DNA of 64,000 nucleotides from Paludibacter sp. (GTDB lineage Bacteria; Bacteroidota; Bacteroidia; Bacteroidales; Paludibacteraceae). The notes below the pieces were generated by a model. The model made no database searches and was not told the origin of the DNA. It saw only the letters and a program-made list of their open reading frames with translations. Position numbers and translations under genes: made by a program. Below are positions 40,521-49,953 of this stretch, in pieces; position 1 is the stretch's first letter; each line of letters begins with the position of its first letter. The stretch spans positions 308,730 through 372,729 of the forward strand of contig JAFLKK010000019.1 in NCBI GenBank assembly GCA_019163375.1. Reading direction: 5' to 3'.

Positions 40521-41081
40521 CTATTTGCTTTTTTGTTTAGGCGACATCATGATAATCATGCGCTTACCTTCTAATTTTGGCAATTGGTCTACTTTAGCAT
40601 ATTCTTCCAGTTCATTTGCAAAACGAAGGAGTAAAATTTCTCCTTGTTCTTTAAAAAGGATAGAACGTCCTTTGAAAAATACATATGCTTTCAGCTTGCA
40701 ACCTTCTTTCAAAAATCCGATTGCGTGTTTAAGTTTGAAATTGTAATCGTGTTCATCTGTTTGTGGACCGAAACGAATTTCTTTCAAGATAACTTTGGCT
40801 GTTTTAGCTTTAGCTTCTTTCTCACGTTTTTTTAGTTGGTACAAAAACTTTTGATAATCCACAATTCTACAAACCGGCGGTTCCGCATTTGGTGAAATTT
40901 CTACCAAATCCAATTCGAGTTGATCTGCAAGACGAATGGCTTCCTCGTACGAGAAAACGCCTTGTTCTACATTATCACCTACTAAACGAACTTCTTTTAG
41001 ACCCTTGATCTTTTCGTTTATCCGGTTGGGTTGTTCTTTCACCCGTCCTCGTTGAGGCCTGATGGTTAATTGCTTAGCTAT
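40521..41081 (-). CDS. infC: Translation initiation factor IF-3 (apparent AUA start at 41079-41081)
   Basis: [18 protein letters not shown]...[32 protein letters not shown]. In-frame ATA preceded by AGGAGG (plus-strand CCTCCTT at 41091-41097) at 9-nt spacing. Confidence 0.9.
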   Translation of the reverse strand: MAKQLTIRPQRGRVKEQPNRINEKIKGLKEVRLVGDNVEQGVFSYEEAIRLADQLELDLVEISPNAEPPVCRIVDYQKFLYQLKKREKEAKAKTAKVILKEIRFGPQTDEHDYNFKLKHAIGFLKEGCKLKAYVFFKGRSILFKEQGEILLLRFANELEEYAKVDQLPKLEGKRMIIMMSPKQKSK

Positions 41082-41240
41082 TGTTTGTTTCCTCCTTAAA
41101 TTAAAAAATGTGACTTAAATATTACTTCTCTTTTAGAGCCCGCAAATATAATACTTTTTTTTGGATTAGAAACTGTAAAGCGGAATATATTATATGAATC
41201 AATTTACTTGCGGCTGACTAACAGCCATTAGGCTTGCAGA

Positions 41241-42383
41241 TTAGGACTGTAAGTTAAGTAAATATCGTTCCATTCGATCCATTGCCTCCCGAATATTTTC
41301 TATTGAGTTGGCATACGAAAAACGCACAAAGCCTTCGCCGCCAGTGCCAAAGTCTACGCCGGGCGTAATGCCTACATGTGCTTTCTCCAATACGTCGAAG
41401 GCAAACCGGTACGAGTCGTTGGTGAATTTTCGTGCGTCGCAAAAAATATAAAATGCTCCCTGAGGCTCAGTGTAAATGACGAATCCGATTTCTCTCAGGC
41501 GTCTAATCATGAATATTCTTCGTTCGTTGTAAATGTTACGCATCGTCTCTACGTCGGGATTAGCTTCGCGAAGAGCTGTTATGCCTGCCTTTTGAGCTGT
41601 GCTTGGTGCGCAAATAAATAGATTTTGCTGTAATATTTGCAAGGCTCTCATGTGTTTTTTTGGAGCAATTAAATAGCCGAGGCGTAATCCGGTCATGGCA
41701 AAACGTTTGGAAAAACCGTTGACAATAAATGCATTGTCGGTAAATTCCAGAATGGTTGATGGTTTACCTTCGTAGACTAATCCGTGGTAAATCTCGTCCG
41801 ATATAATCGGGATATTTAGTGTTGCCAACTCTTTGTATACTTCGTCGCTTACCAGAGTTCCCGTTGGATTCATGGGCGAATTGACGAAAATGGCTTTTGT
41901 TCGGTCGGTTATTTTGGCTTTTATATCATTTATATTGTACTGAAAGTCGCATTCGGCGTGCAATGGAACGCACACAGGCTCGGCATGACACGCTAAAGCA
42001 AAATTGCGATAGCAGGGATAGCCCGGATTTGACATGATGACCTCGTCGCCCACCTGACATAGAAGCATCAGAGCCATAAGTATGGCAGGGGAGGAGCCGG
42101 ACGTGACAACTATGCACTCAGGGTCTACAATGACATTGTATTCCTGCTTGTAAAATCCGCTAATGGCTTCACGCAGTTGAGGATCGCCCAATGAATGTGT
42201 ATAGTGTGTTGCTCCGTTTTTATGCGCTTCAATAGCGGCTTGGGCAATACATTCGGGCATATCGAAGTCGGGTTCACCCACTTCAAGATGAATAACATCA
42301 ATTCCTTCACGTTGTAATTCGTTAGCTCGTTCAAGCACATCCATTACAATGAAAGAAGTCATACGTTCTATAGTATCGTTCAT
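41241..42383 (-). CDS. Pyridoxal phosphate-dependent aminotransferase (class I/II)
   Basis: VIHLEVGEPDFDMPECIAQAA, THYTHSLGDPQLREAISGFY, FIVNGFSKRFAMTGLRLGYLIAP (PLP Lys). Start probably 42383. Confidence 0.92.
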   Translation of the reverse strand: MNDTIERMTSFIVMDVLERANELQREGIDVIHLEVGEPDFDMPECIAQAAIEAHKNGATHYTHSLGDPQLREAISGFYKQEYNVIVDPECIVVTSGSSPAILMALMLLCQVGDEVIMSNPGYPCYRNFALACHAEPVCVPLHAECDFQYNINDIKAKITDRTKAIFVNSPMNPTGTLVSDEVYKELATLNIPIISDEIYHGLVYEGKPSTILEFTDNAFIVNGFSKRFAMTGLRLGYLIAPKKHMRALQILQQNLFICAPSTAQKAGITALREANPDVETMRNIYNERRIFMIRRLREIGFVIYTEPQGAFYIFCDARKFTNDSYRFAFDVLEKAHVGITPGVDFGTGGEGFVRFSYANSIENIREAMDRMERYLLNLQS

Positions 42384-42654
42384 TATGACATTTTTTAGAG
42401 CTGCAAAAGTACTTAATTTTACATATTCCAACCGCATTTTAATCTCATTATTATTGCTCAAAAGTCTTTCTCTAATAAGTATTTGTCCTAAATAAAACTA
42501 ATTAGTTGTTTTTTGTAATTCAGATATTGCGCATTTCTAAAAAAAGCACTACTTTTGTACCACTTTTTTGAAAAAGAAAGTGTGATGGGAAATTAAGCGA
42601 CTAATCACTTAAATATAAAACGCTTAAATTTTGAGTAACACATAAATAAACAGA

Positions 42655-43230
42655 ATGAAAACATTTGAATTGAACGGTACAGCAAGAACTGGCCTTGGAA
42701 AAAAAGCAACAAAAGCTGATCGCGTATCTGAAAACGTACCTTGCGTACTTTACGGTGTAGCTGACAATGTACACTTTACAGCTACTAAAAGTGACTTGCG
42801 TAAATTAATTTATACTCCTGAAGTATTTATTGTAGATTTGACTATTGATGGCAACAAATCAAAAGCTATCATGAAAGCATTGCAATTTCACCCGGTAACT
42901 GACAATGTATTGCATATTGACTTTTATCAGGTAACAGAAACTAAACCAGTAGTGGTTGAAATTCCTGTTAAACTTGAAGGATTGGCCGAAGGTGTGAAAG
43001 CCGGGGGTAAATTGGCATTAGAAATGCGTAAATTGAAAGTTAAAGGTCTTTATACTCAACTTCCAGAAAATATTGTTATCGATGTTACTGAGCTAGGATT
43101 AGGAAAATCTATCCAGGTTGCTAAAGTATCTGTTGATAAATTAGAAATTTTAAATGCAAAAAATGCTGTTGTTTGTCAAGTTAAATTGACTAGAGCTGCA
43201 CGTGGTGCTGCTGCAGCTGCAGGAAAATAA
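42655..43230 (+). CDS. rplY: 50S ribosomal protein L25/general stress protein Ctc
   Basis: MKTFELNGTARTGLGKKATKADRVSENVPCVLYG; ALQFHPVTDNVLHIDFYQV. Confidence 0.96.
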   Translation: MKTFELNGTARTGLGKKATKADRVSENVPCVLYGVADNVHFTATKSDLRKLIYTPEVFIVDLTIDGNKSKAIMKALQFHPVTDNVLHIDFYQVTETKPVVVEIPVKLEGLAEGVKAGGKLALEMRKLKVKGLYTQLPENIVIDVTELGLGKSIQVAKVSVDKLEILNAKNAVVCQVKLTRAARGAAAAAGK

Positions 43231-43238
43231 ATTGAAAC

Positions 43239-43802
43239 ATGAAGTACTTAATTGTCGGACTGGGCAATATTGGTAACGAATACCAGGATACCCGCCACAA
43301 CATAGGTTTTACAATATTGGACGCTTTTGCTAAGGCGTCCAATGTTTTTTTTACTGAAAACCGTTACGGTGCAACTTGCGAAGTAAAAGTTAAGGGACGC
43401 ACTCTTATTTTACTAAAGCCGGCCACGTTTATGAATTTAAGTGGTAATGCTTTGCGTTATTGGATGCAGAAGGAGAAAATTGCCATTGAGAATGTGTTGG
43501 TAGTGGTGGATGATATTGCTTTGCCTTTTGGTACACTTCGATTGAAACCACAAGGATCGGATGCGGGTCATAATGGACTTAAAAATATACAGGAAATACT
43601 TGGTCATAATAATTATCCCCGTTTGCGATTTGGCATTGGAAGTGATTTTTCTAAAGGTCGCCAGGTGGAATATGTGCTTGGAAAATGGACTGCTGAACAA
43701 ACTGCGGCAATACCTGAACGTGCGGAGCGTTGTGCGGAAATAATTCAGAGCTTCTGCTTGGCCGGTATGCAATTGACCATGACTCAGTTTAATGGGAAGT
43801 AG
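43239..43802 (+). CDS. pth: Peptidyl-tRNA hydrolase
   Basis: [63 protein letters not shown]. Confidence 0.97.
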   Translation: MKYLIVGLGNIGNEYQDTRHNIGFTILDAFAKASNVFFTENRYGATCEVKVKGRTLILLKPATFMNLSGNALRYWMQKEKIAIENVLVVVDDIALPFGTLRLKPQGSDAGHNGLKNIQEILGHNNYPRLRFGIGSDFSKGRQVEYVLGKWTAEQTAAIPERAERCAEIIQSFCLAGMQLTMTQFNGK

Positions 43803-43825
43803 ATAATTGGTTAATTGGTTAACTG

Positions 43826-43881
<56 letters not shown>

Positions 43882-44023
43882 TCGACTGTTTTTTTATAAT
43901 TATATGATATTTAAATCAATACCCCGATGAATCTATTGGGCAGCTAACCATTCACCCAATTAACCAGTCATCCAATTAACGAATCAACGAATCAACTAAT
44001 TAACCAGTCACCCAGTCACCCAA

Positions 44024-44434
44024 ATGAAAACAGAAGTTCGTATCGATAAATGGCTTTGGGCAGTACGATTGTTCAAAACCCGTACGTTGGCTGCCGATGC
44101 TTGTAAAAAAGGCAAAGTTATTATTCAAAATGTACAGGTAAAACCATCACGGAATGTAAAAGTAGGAGATGTAGTTTCTATTAAGCGCAATCCGTTTTTG
44201 TTTTCATTTAAAGTGTTGGCACTTTCCGAAAACAGGATGAACGCTAAATTGGTTGCCGACTTTATGCTCAATGTAACTACTAAGGATCAACTGGAGCTTA
44301 TCGAATTGGCTAAATTAGCCGGAAATACAGGACGAGACAGAGGAGCGGGACGACCCACCAAAAAGGAACGACGCGATTTGGACGATTTTATAGAACCTGA
44401 TTTTGCCGACGAAGATGGCGATTGGGATTTCTAA
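44024..44434 (+). CDS. S4-domain RNA-binding protein (Hsp15/HslR-like)
   Basis: VRIDKWLWAVRLFKTRTLAADACKKGKVIIQNVQVKPSRNVKVGDVVSIK. Confidence 0.92.
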   Translation: MKTEVRIDKWLWAVRLFKTRTLAADACKKGKVIIQNVQVKPSRNVKVGDVVSIKRNPFLFSFKVLALSENRMNAKLVADFMLNVTTKDQLELIELAKLAGNTGRDRGAGRPTKKERRDLDDFIEPDFADEDGDWDF

Positions 44435-44496
44435 TCCGGTTGAATCGCAAAACTGTTGAATCGGTGAACTAATAACTTTTACTGATAACTGAAACT

Positions 44497-45045
44497 ATGT
44501 TTATAGCTCAAAAACTTAAGAAAGAAAATATCTGTGAATACTTGCTGTATATGTGGCAGGTAGAGAATTTAATTCGTGCATTCAAGCTCGATTTGGAAGC
44601 TATCAACACTAATATTATAGCTCCGTATCCGGTGGAGGATACCGAAAAAAAGACATTATACGAGTGGTACGAAAGTCTGATTGAAATGATGCGATTGGAA
44701 AATGTTCAGGAAAATGGTCATTTACAATTGAATACCAATGTTATTTTAGAACTGGATGAACTACATACTTTGTTGCTAAAATCCGGTAAAGAGGTGGGTT
44801 ATAACTCAAAGTTTTATCACGTGCTTCCATTTATTTCGCAGCTTCGATCTCAACAAACTGATCCTCAGATTACTGATGTGGAACTTTGTTTTAATTTTCA
44901 GTATGGAATAATGCTTTTGCGCATGAAAAAAGCTGAGATTTCACCCGAAACACTTCAGGCCCAAACTGAAATCAGTAAATTTATGGTGTTACTGGCCAGA
45001 AATTACCAATTATATAAATCAGGCGAGTTGGATTTAGAAAACTAA
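44497..45045 (+). CDS. DUF4924-like conserved hypothetical protein
   Basis: MFIAQKLKKENICEYLLYMWQVENLIRAFKLDLE..., conserved Bacteroidetes family by recollection. Confidence 0.7.
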   Translation: MFIAQKLKKENICEYLLYMWQVENLIRAFKLDLEAINTNIIAPYPVEDTEKKTLYEWYESLIEMMRLENVQENGHLQLNTNVILELDELHTLLLKSGKEVGYNSKFYHVLPFISQLRSQQTDPQITDVELCFNFQYGIMLLRMKKAEISPETLQAQTEISKFMVLLARNYQLYKSGELDLEN

Positions 45046-45139
45046 ACTAATACTCTGATTGTTCTTCTATTTTACATATTATTGTTATTTTTGGAGTCAA
45101 AATAAGATTTCTACTTATAAATACTAAAACTAAGCATAT

Positions 45140-46027
45140 ATGAAGGGAATTGTTCTAGCCGGTGGGTCTGGCACACGTTTATATCCGATTACAAAAAGTA
45201 TCTCGAAACAAATCATTCCGGTGTATGATAAACCAATGATATACTATCCGTTGTCGGTATTGATGCTGGCCGGAATACGCGAAATACTTATTATTTCTAC
45301 ACCTCACGATATTCATTTATATGAAAATTTGTTGGGAAATGGCGATGATTTAGGAATCAAATTAGAATATGCCATTCAACCTTCGCCCGATGGTTTGGCA
45401 CAAGCATTTATTATTGGCGAGCAATTTATTGGCAACGACAGCGTATGTATGGTGCTGGGTGATAATATCTTCTATGGTTTTGATTTTTCCCGTACGCTTC
45501 GCGAAGCAGCTACTTTGAAAGATGGAGCTACCGTTTTTGGTTACTATGTGAACGATCCTGAGCGTTACGGAGTGGCTGATTTTGATGAGAATGGAAAGGT
45601 GCTGAGCCTGGAAGAAAAACCATTGCACCCCAAATCGAACTATGCTGTAACAGGTTTGTATTTTTATAGCAATGATGTCGTAGAAAAATCGAAAAATTTA
45701 AAACCGTCGAAACGTGGAGAATTGGAGATTACCGATTTGAACCGATTGTATTTGGAGGAAGAGCGACTTAGCATGAAAATGATGGGACGTGGAATGGCGT
45801 GGCTCGATACCGGTACGCATGATAGTTTGTTGGAGGCTTCAAATTTTATTGCTACCATCGAAAATCGTCAGGGTTTGAAAGTGGCTTGTTTAGAGGAAAT
45901 TGCCTTCCGTTATGGTTATATCAATCGCGAGCAATTGCTAAAATTGGCTGAGCCTTTGAAGAAAAATCATTATGGTGAATATCTGATAAAGATAGCTAAC
46001 GAAAAGCAAGTTCATACTATTGATTAA
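45140..46027 (+). CDS. rfbA: Glucose-1-phosphate thymidylyltransferase
   Basis: [49 protein letters not shown]. Confidence 0.98.
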   Translation: MKGIVLAGGSGTRLYPITKSISKQIIPVYDKPMIYYPLSVLMLAGIREILIISTPHDIHLYENLLGNGDDLGIKLEYAIQPSPDGLAQAFIIGEQFIGNDSVCMVLGDNIFYGFDFSRTLREAATLKDGATVFGYYVNDPERYGVADFDENGKVLSLEEKPLHPKSNYAVTGLYFYSNDVVEKSKNLKPSKRGELEITDLNRLYLEEERLSMKMMGRGMAWLDTGTHDSLLEASNFIATIENRQGLKVACLEEIAFRYGYINREQLLKLAEPLKKNHYGEYLIKIANEKQVHTID

Positions 46028-46033
46028 AGGAAA

Positions 46034-46582
46034 ATGGAAATAATAAAAACACCAATTGCTGATTTACTCATTATTAAGCCCCGCGTATTTGAAGATCCTC
46101 GTGGCTATTTTTGTGAAACGTATAATGCCGGTCGATTTAAAGAATTGGGCATAGATATAAACTTTTGTCAGGATAATCAATCAAAATCATCGTATGGAGT
46201 AATACGTGGACTGCATTATCAACTCAACCCGCAAAGTCAGTCGAAGTTAGTTTCGGCAGCACAAGGTTCGGTGTGGGATGTAGCAGTTGATTTACGTGCA
46301 GGATCACCTACTTTCGGACAATGGTACGGAGTGGAACTGTCGGAAGAGAATCACTTGCAATTTCTTATTCCACAGGGTTTTGCACATGGTTTTTCGGTAC
46401 TATCCGAAACTGCATTGTTTACCTATAAATGTGATAATTTTTATAGTCCCACTCTTGAACGTGGCATTTTGTATAATGATGTGGATTTGGCTGTCGACTG
46501 GAAAATTCCTGCTGATAAGGCAGTTATCTCAGAAAAAGATACAAAACATCCATTGTTCAAAAATGCAGAATTGAATTTTTAA
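46034..46582 (+). CDS. rfbC: dTDP-4-dehydrorhamnose 3,5-epimerase
   Basis: GVIRGLHYQLNPQSQSKLVSAAQGSVWDVAVDLRAGSPTFGQW; IPQGFAHGFSVLSETA. Confidence 0.97.
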   Translation: MEIIKTPIADLLIIKPRVFEDPRGYFCETYNAGRFKELGIDINFCQDNQSKSSYGVIRGLHYQLNPQSQSKLVSAAQGSVWDVAVDLRAGSPTFGQWYGVELSEENHLQFLIPQGFAHGFSVLSETALFTYKCDNFYSPTLERGILYNDVDLAVDWKIPADKAVISEKDTKHPLFKNAELNF

Positions 46583-46594
46583 AACAGAAACAGA

Positions 46595-47455
46595 ATGACT
46601 ACAATACTAATTACGGGATCTAACGGTCAGCTAGGCAACGAAATGCAACAAGCTGCTGTGCGTTTCCCCGATTTCAATTATATATACACTGATGTTGCCG
46701 AACTTGATATTTGCGATAAAGGTGCTTTGGATGCATTTGTAAAGGCAAACAATGTGAACGTTATAGTGAATTGTGCAGCCTATACTGCTGTGGATAAAGC
46801 TGAAGACGATGTTGAATTGTGTTACAAAATTAATCGAGATGCTGTTCGGAATATTGCCGAAGTGGCGACTGAAAACAAGGTGAAGGTAGTACATGTTTCT
46901 ACTGATTACGTTTTTGACGGAACTAACTATTTGCCATACACCGAGGATATGCCGGTTTGTCCTGCTACTGTTTATGGAAAATCGAAACTGGAAGGTGAGC
47001 AGGTACTTTTGGAGAATTGCAGGGAATCAGTGATTTTACGCACTGCCTGGTTGTATTCTTCCTTTGGCAATAACTTCGTGAAAACGATGATAAAGCTTGG
47101 TACCGAGCGCGACTCTCTGGGTGTAATTTTCGATCAGGTAGGCACACCAACTTATGCTGCTGACCTTGCAGATGCAATTTTACAATTGCTTAGCAATAAG
47201 ACTTTTGTTCCCGGAATTTACCATTTCTCAGACGAAGGTGTTTGTAGTTGGTATGATTTTACGAAGACGATTCACCGCATGGCAAATATTACCTGCGATG
47301 TAAAACCTATTGAAACGAAGGACTATCCGGCACGTACGCCGCGTCCTCATTTTAGTGTGTTGAACAAAGGCAAGATAAAATCGACCTACGGAATAAGTAT
47401 TCCTCATTGGGAGGTGAGTTTGGAAAAATGCATTGGTTTATTGCATAATTCATAA
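46595..47455 (+). CDS. rfbD: dTDP-4-dehydrorhamnose reductase
   Basis: ILITGSNGQLGNEMQQAA; VVHVSTDYVFDG; YGKSKLEGEQ. Confidence 0.97.
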   Translation: MTTILITGSNGQLGNEMQQAAVRFPDFNYIYTDVAELDICDKGALDAFVKANNVNVIVNCAAYTAVDKAEDDVELCYKINRDAVRNIAEVATENKVKVVHVSTDYVFDGTNYLPYTEDMPVCPATVYGKSKLEGEQVLLENCRESVILRTAWLYSSFGNNFVKTMIKLGTERDSLGVIFDQVGTPTYAADLADAILQLLSNKTFVPGIYHFSDEGVCSWYDFTKTIHRMANITCDVKPIETKDYPARTPRPHFSVLNKGKIKSTYGISIPHWEVSLEKCIGLLHNS

Positions 47456-47506
47456 GGCATAATTTTATTTAGATATTACCGGATAGAACAAGATAGCTAT
47501 AAAATA

Positions 47507-47542
47507 AAAAACTCATCAGCATTGTAAGTTGATGAGTTTTTT
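47507..47542 (+). terminator. Terminator downstream of rfbD
   Basis: AAAAACTCATCA ... TGATGAGTTTTTT. Confidence 0.65.
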
Positions 47543-47602
47543 GTGAAATCAGAGTCATATTTTATTTCTTCATTATACATTTTTTATTTATACATTTTCT
47601 TC

Positions 47603-49237
47603 ATGTTATCAGTTGACGCACTTACCGTAGAGTTTGGAGGACAGCCTCTTTTTCAGGATATATCTTTTGTAATAAACGAAGGCGATCGTATTGCTCTTAT
47701 GGGCAAGAACGGTGCGGGGAAGTCTACTTTGCTCAAAATTCTATCGGGCACGCGCGAACCAACCCGAGGTTCAATTTCTTACCCAAAGGAGCTGGTGGTG
47801 GCTTATCTGCCTCAACATTTGCTAACCGAAGATACACGAACTGTATTTGAAGAAACTGCTACGGCTTTTTCGGCCATCACCGAAATGGAATCGAAGATTG
47901 CGGAGCTTAATGAGCAACTGACCATAAGAACCGATTACGAGTCGGATAGTTACATGGAGCTGATAGAACAAGTTTCGGCATTGAGCGAACAGTTTTACAG
48001 CATTGAGGAGATAAATTACGATGCAGATATTGAAAAAACCTTGTTGGGATTAGGTTTCGAACGTAAGGATTTCACACGCAAAACATCCGAACTAAGTGGT
48101 GGATGGCGAATGCGTATTGAATTGGCCAAAATTTTGCTTCGTCGCCCTGATGTAATTCTACTCGATGAGCCTACCAATCACCTGGATATTGAATCTATTC
48201 AATGGTTGGAAGAATTTTTGATTAATTCGGCTAAAGCGGTGGTGGTTATTTCGCACGACAGGGCATTTGTAGACAATATTACCACGCGAACCATAGAAGT
48301 AACTATGGGACGAATTTATGACTATAAAGCCAAGTATTCGCACTATTTGGAGTTACGCAAGGAACGTCGAGAACAACAACAAAAACAATACGACGAACAA
48401 CAAAAGTTTATTGCCGAAACGACCGATTTTATAGAACGCTTTAAAGGAACCTATTCCAAAACGAATCAGGTACAATCGCGTGTGAAAATGTTGGAGAAAC
48501 TACCACTTTTGGAAGTGGACGAAGAAGATTCGTCTGCTTTGCGTTTAAAGTTTCCACCGTCACCACGCTCGGGAAATTATCCTGTAACTGCCGAGAATGT
48601 TGGTAAAATATACGGAGAAAAGCGCATTTTTGAGAATGCCAATTTTATGATTGAGCGTGGTGAAAAGATTGCTTTTGTAGGTAAAAACGGTGAAGGTAAA
48701 TCTACCCTGGTGAAATGTATTATGCAGGAGATTGAGCACGAAGGAGTGCTGACGCTTGGTCATAATGTGAAGATTGGCTATTTTGCTCAAAATCAAGCTT
48801 CTTTGTTGGAAGAGAATCTTACCGTTTTCCAAACTATCGACGATGTGGCTGTGGGAGATATCCGCAATAATATCAAGAACCTGTTGGGTGCATTTATGTT
48901 TGGTGGAGATGCTTCTTTCAAGAAAGTGAAAGTGCTTTCGGGTGGTGAACGTACACGTTTGGCAATGATAAAACTGCTGCTTGAACCTGTCAACCTGCTT
49001 ATTCTCGATGAGCCTACCAATCACCTTGATATGAAAACAAAGGATATTCTGAAACAAGCTTTGGTTGATTTCGACGGCACCATTATCGTTGTGTCGCACG
49101 ACCGTGATTTTCTTGACGGACTGGTGACAAAGGTGTACGAATTCGGCAACCAAAAAGTAACTGAGCACTTAGAAGATATTTACGGTTTCCTTGCCAAAAA
49201 GAAAATGGAAAATCTGAGAGAAATTGAACGCAAATAA
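47603..49237 (+). CDS. ABC-F family ATP-binding cassette protein
   Basis: Two ABC domains (GKNGAGKSTLLKIL; GKNGEGKSTLVKCI), two LSGGxR signatures, no TM; start set at MLSVDALTVEFGG. Confidence 0.94.
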   Translation: MLSVDALTVEFGGQPLFQDISFVINEGDRIALMGKNGAGKSTLLKILSGTREPTRGSISYPKELVVAYLPQHLLTEDTRTVFEETATAFSAITEMESKIAELNEQLTIRTDYESDSYMELIEQVSALSEQFYSIEEINYDADIEKTLLGLGFERKDFTRKTSELSGGWRMRIELAKILLRRPDVILLDEPTNHLDIESIQWLEEFLINSAKAVVVISHDRAFVDNITTRTIEVTMGRIYDYKAKYSHYLELRKERREQQQKQYDEQQKFIAETTDFIERFKGTYSKTNQVQSRVKMLEKLPLLEVDEEDSSALRLKFPPSPRSGNYPVTAENVGKIYGEKRIFENANFMIERGEKIAFVGKNGEGKSTLVKCIMQEIEHEGVLTLGHNVKIGYFAQNQASLLEENLTVFQTIDDVAVGDIRNNIKNLLGAFMFGGDASFKKVKVLSGGERTRLAMIKLLLEPVNLLILDEPTNHLDMKTKDILKQALVDFDGTIIVVSHDRDFLDGLVTKVYEFGNQKVTEHLEDIYGFLAKKKMENLREIERK

Positions 49238-49260
49238 TGTTGATCAAATAGAGTATTGAG

Positions 49261-49291
49261 CATAGCCCCAACCGATAAGGAAGGGGCTATG
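49261..49291 (+). terminator. Hairpin terminator downstream of ABC-F gene
   Basis: CATAGCCCC ... GGGGCTATG followed by TTTTT. Confidence 0.8.
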
Positions 49292-49325
49292 TTTTTATAG
49301 AGTTGAAATTTGCATACTTTACAAC

Positions 49326-49363
49326 GCATTGCGCCTGAAAATCAGAAGATTTAGGCGCAATGC
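49326..49363. repeat. Long inverted repeat (hairpin) in 0.7-kb intergenic region
   Basis: GCATTGCGCCTGAAAATC-AGAA-GATTTAGGCGCAATGC; perfect 11-bp outer stem plus AAATC/GATTT inner stem. Confidence 0.85.
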
Positions 49364-49365
49364 TC

Positions 49366-49381
49366 GTTTTAGTGGAGCTGG
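49366..49381 (+). repeat. 16-bp direct repeat of the tmRNA 3'-end boundary (att-like)
   Basis: GTTTTAGTGGAGCTGG identical to 52480-52495, which spans the 3' end of the tmRNA gene. Confidence 0.85.
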
Positions 49382-49953
49382 CACAGTATGTCTCCGTTTG
49401 TCCTATATGCAGATCTCGTACAATTGAGAACATAAATTAATTTTGCGCTACCATTTTAAAGCTTAATTCTATAAATCTCTATGCAGTTGATATGGCTAGT
49501 TTAGCGACACAATATAATGTCTTATTTCTTATTCAAATATATTGGTGTCCTACGCAGCTTTCTTGTTCTCAAATAACAATTGAATCTACCTCTCGAGATA
49601 GTTGTAGGTAATCGCCACTTCAGAAATCGGAATGTATCATCTGTCGGTATGGCTGGTATGCAGTACCGATATTATTGGAAAATTTCAAGAATTGTGGCAA
49701 AAGCATTATGGGACATGTAAGGGGATCACTGTATCGAAATAATTGTAGAAATATTTAAAGAGACTGAGGAGATAAAAAAAAAGTAAAAAGAGATGAAAAG
49801 ATATGCTAAAGAGGTTCAGTTATCCGATTTTGTTATTAGTTTTGCATATGTAACACCTTCTGATTGATATTCAGAATACAACCAATTAATTAGCAGAAAG
49901 GTGAACGTAAAAGCTAAAATAACGAATTTGTTCGCGTTAAAAAAGGAATAATA

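Noticed and set aside
45140-47455. rfbA-rfbC-rfbD as part of a capsule/O-antigen island
   Set aside because: No glycosyltransferases, flippase or polymerase adjacent, and rfbB not in the window; standard dTDP-rhamnose supply genes.
48560-49168. 202-aa minus ORF
   Set aside because: Antisense to the second ABC domain of the ABC-F gene.
49441-49900. Possible transposase remnant
   Set aside because: Six-frame inspection gave no recognisable transposase motif; left as an unexplained intergenic region.
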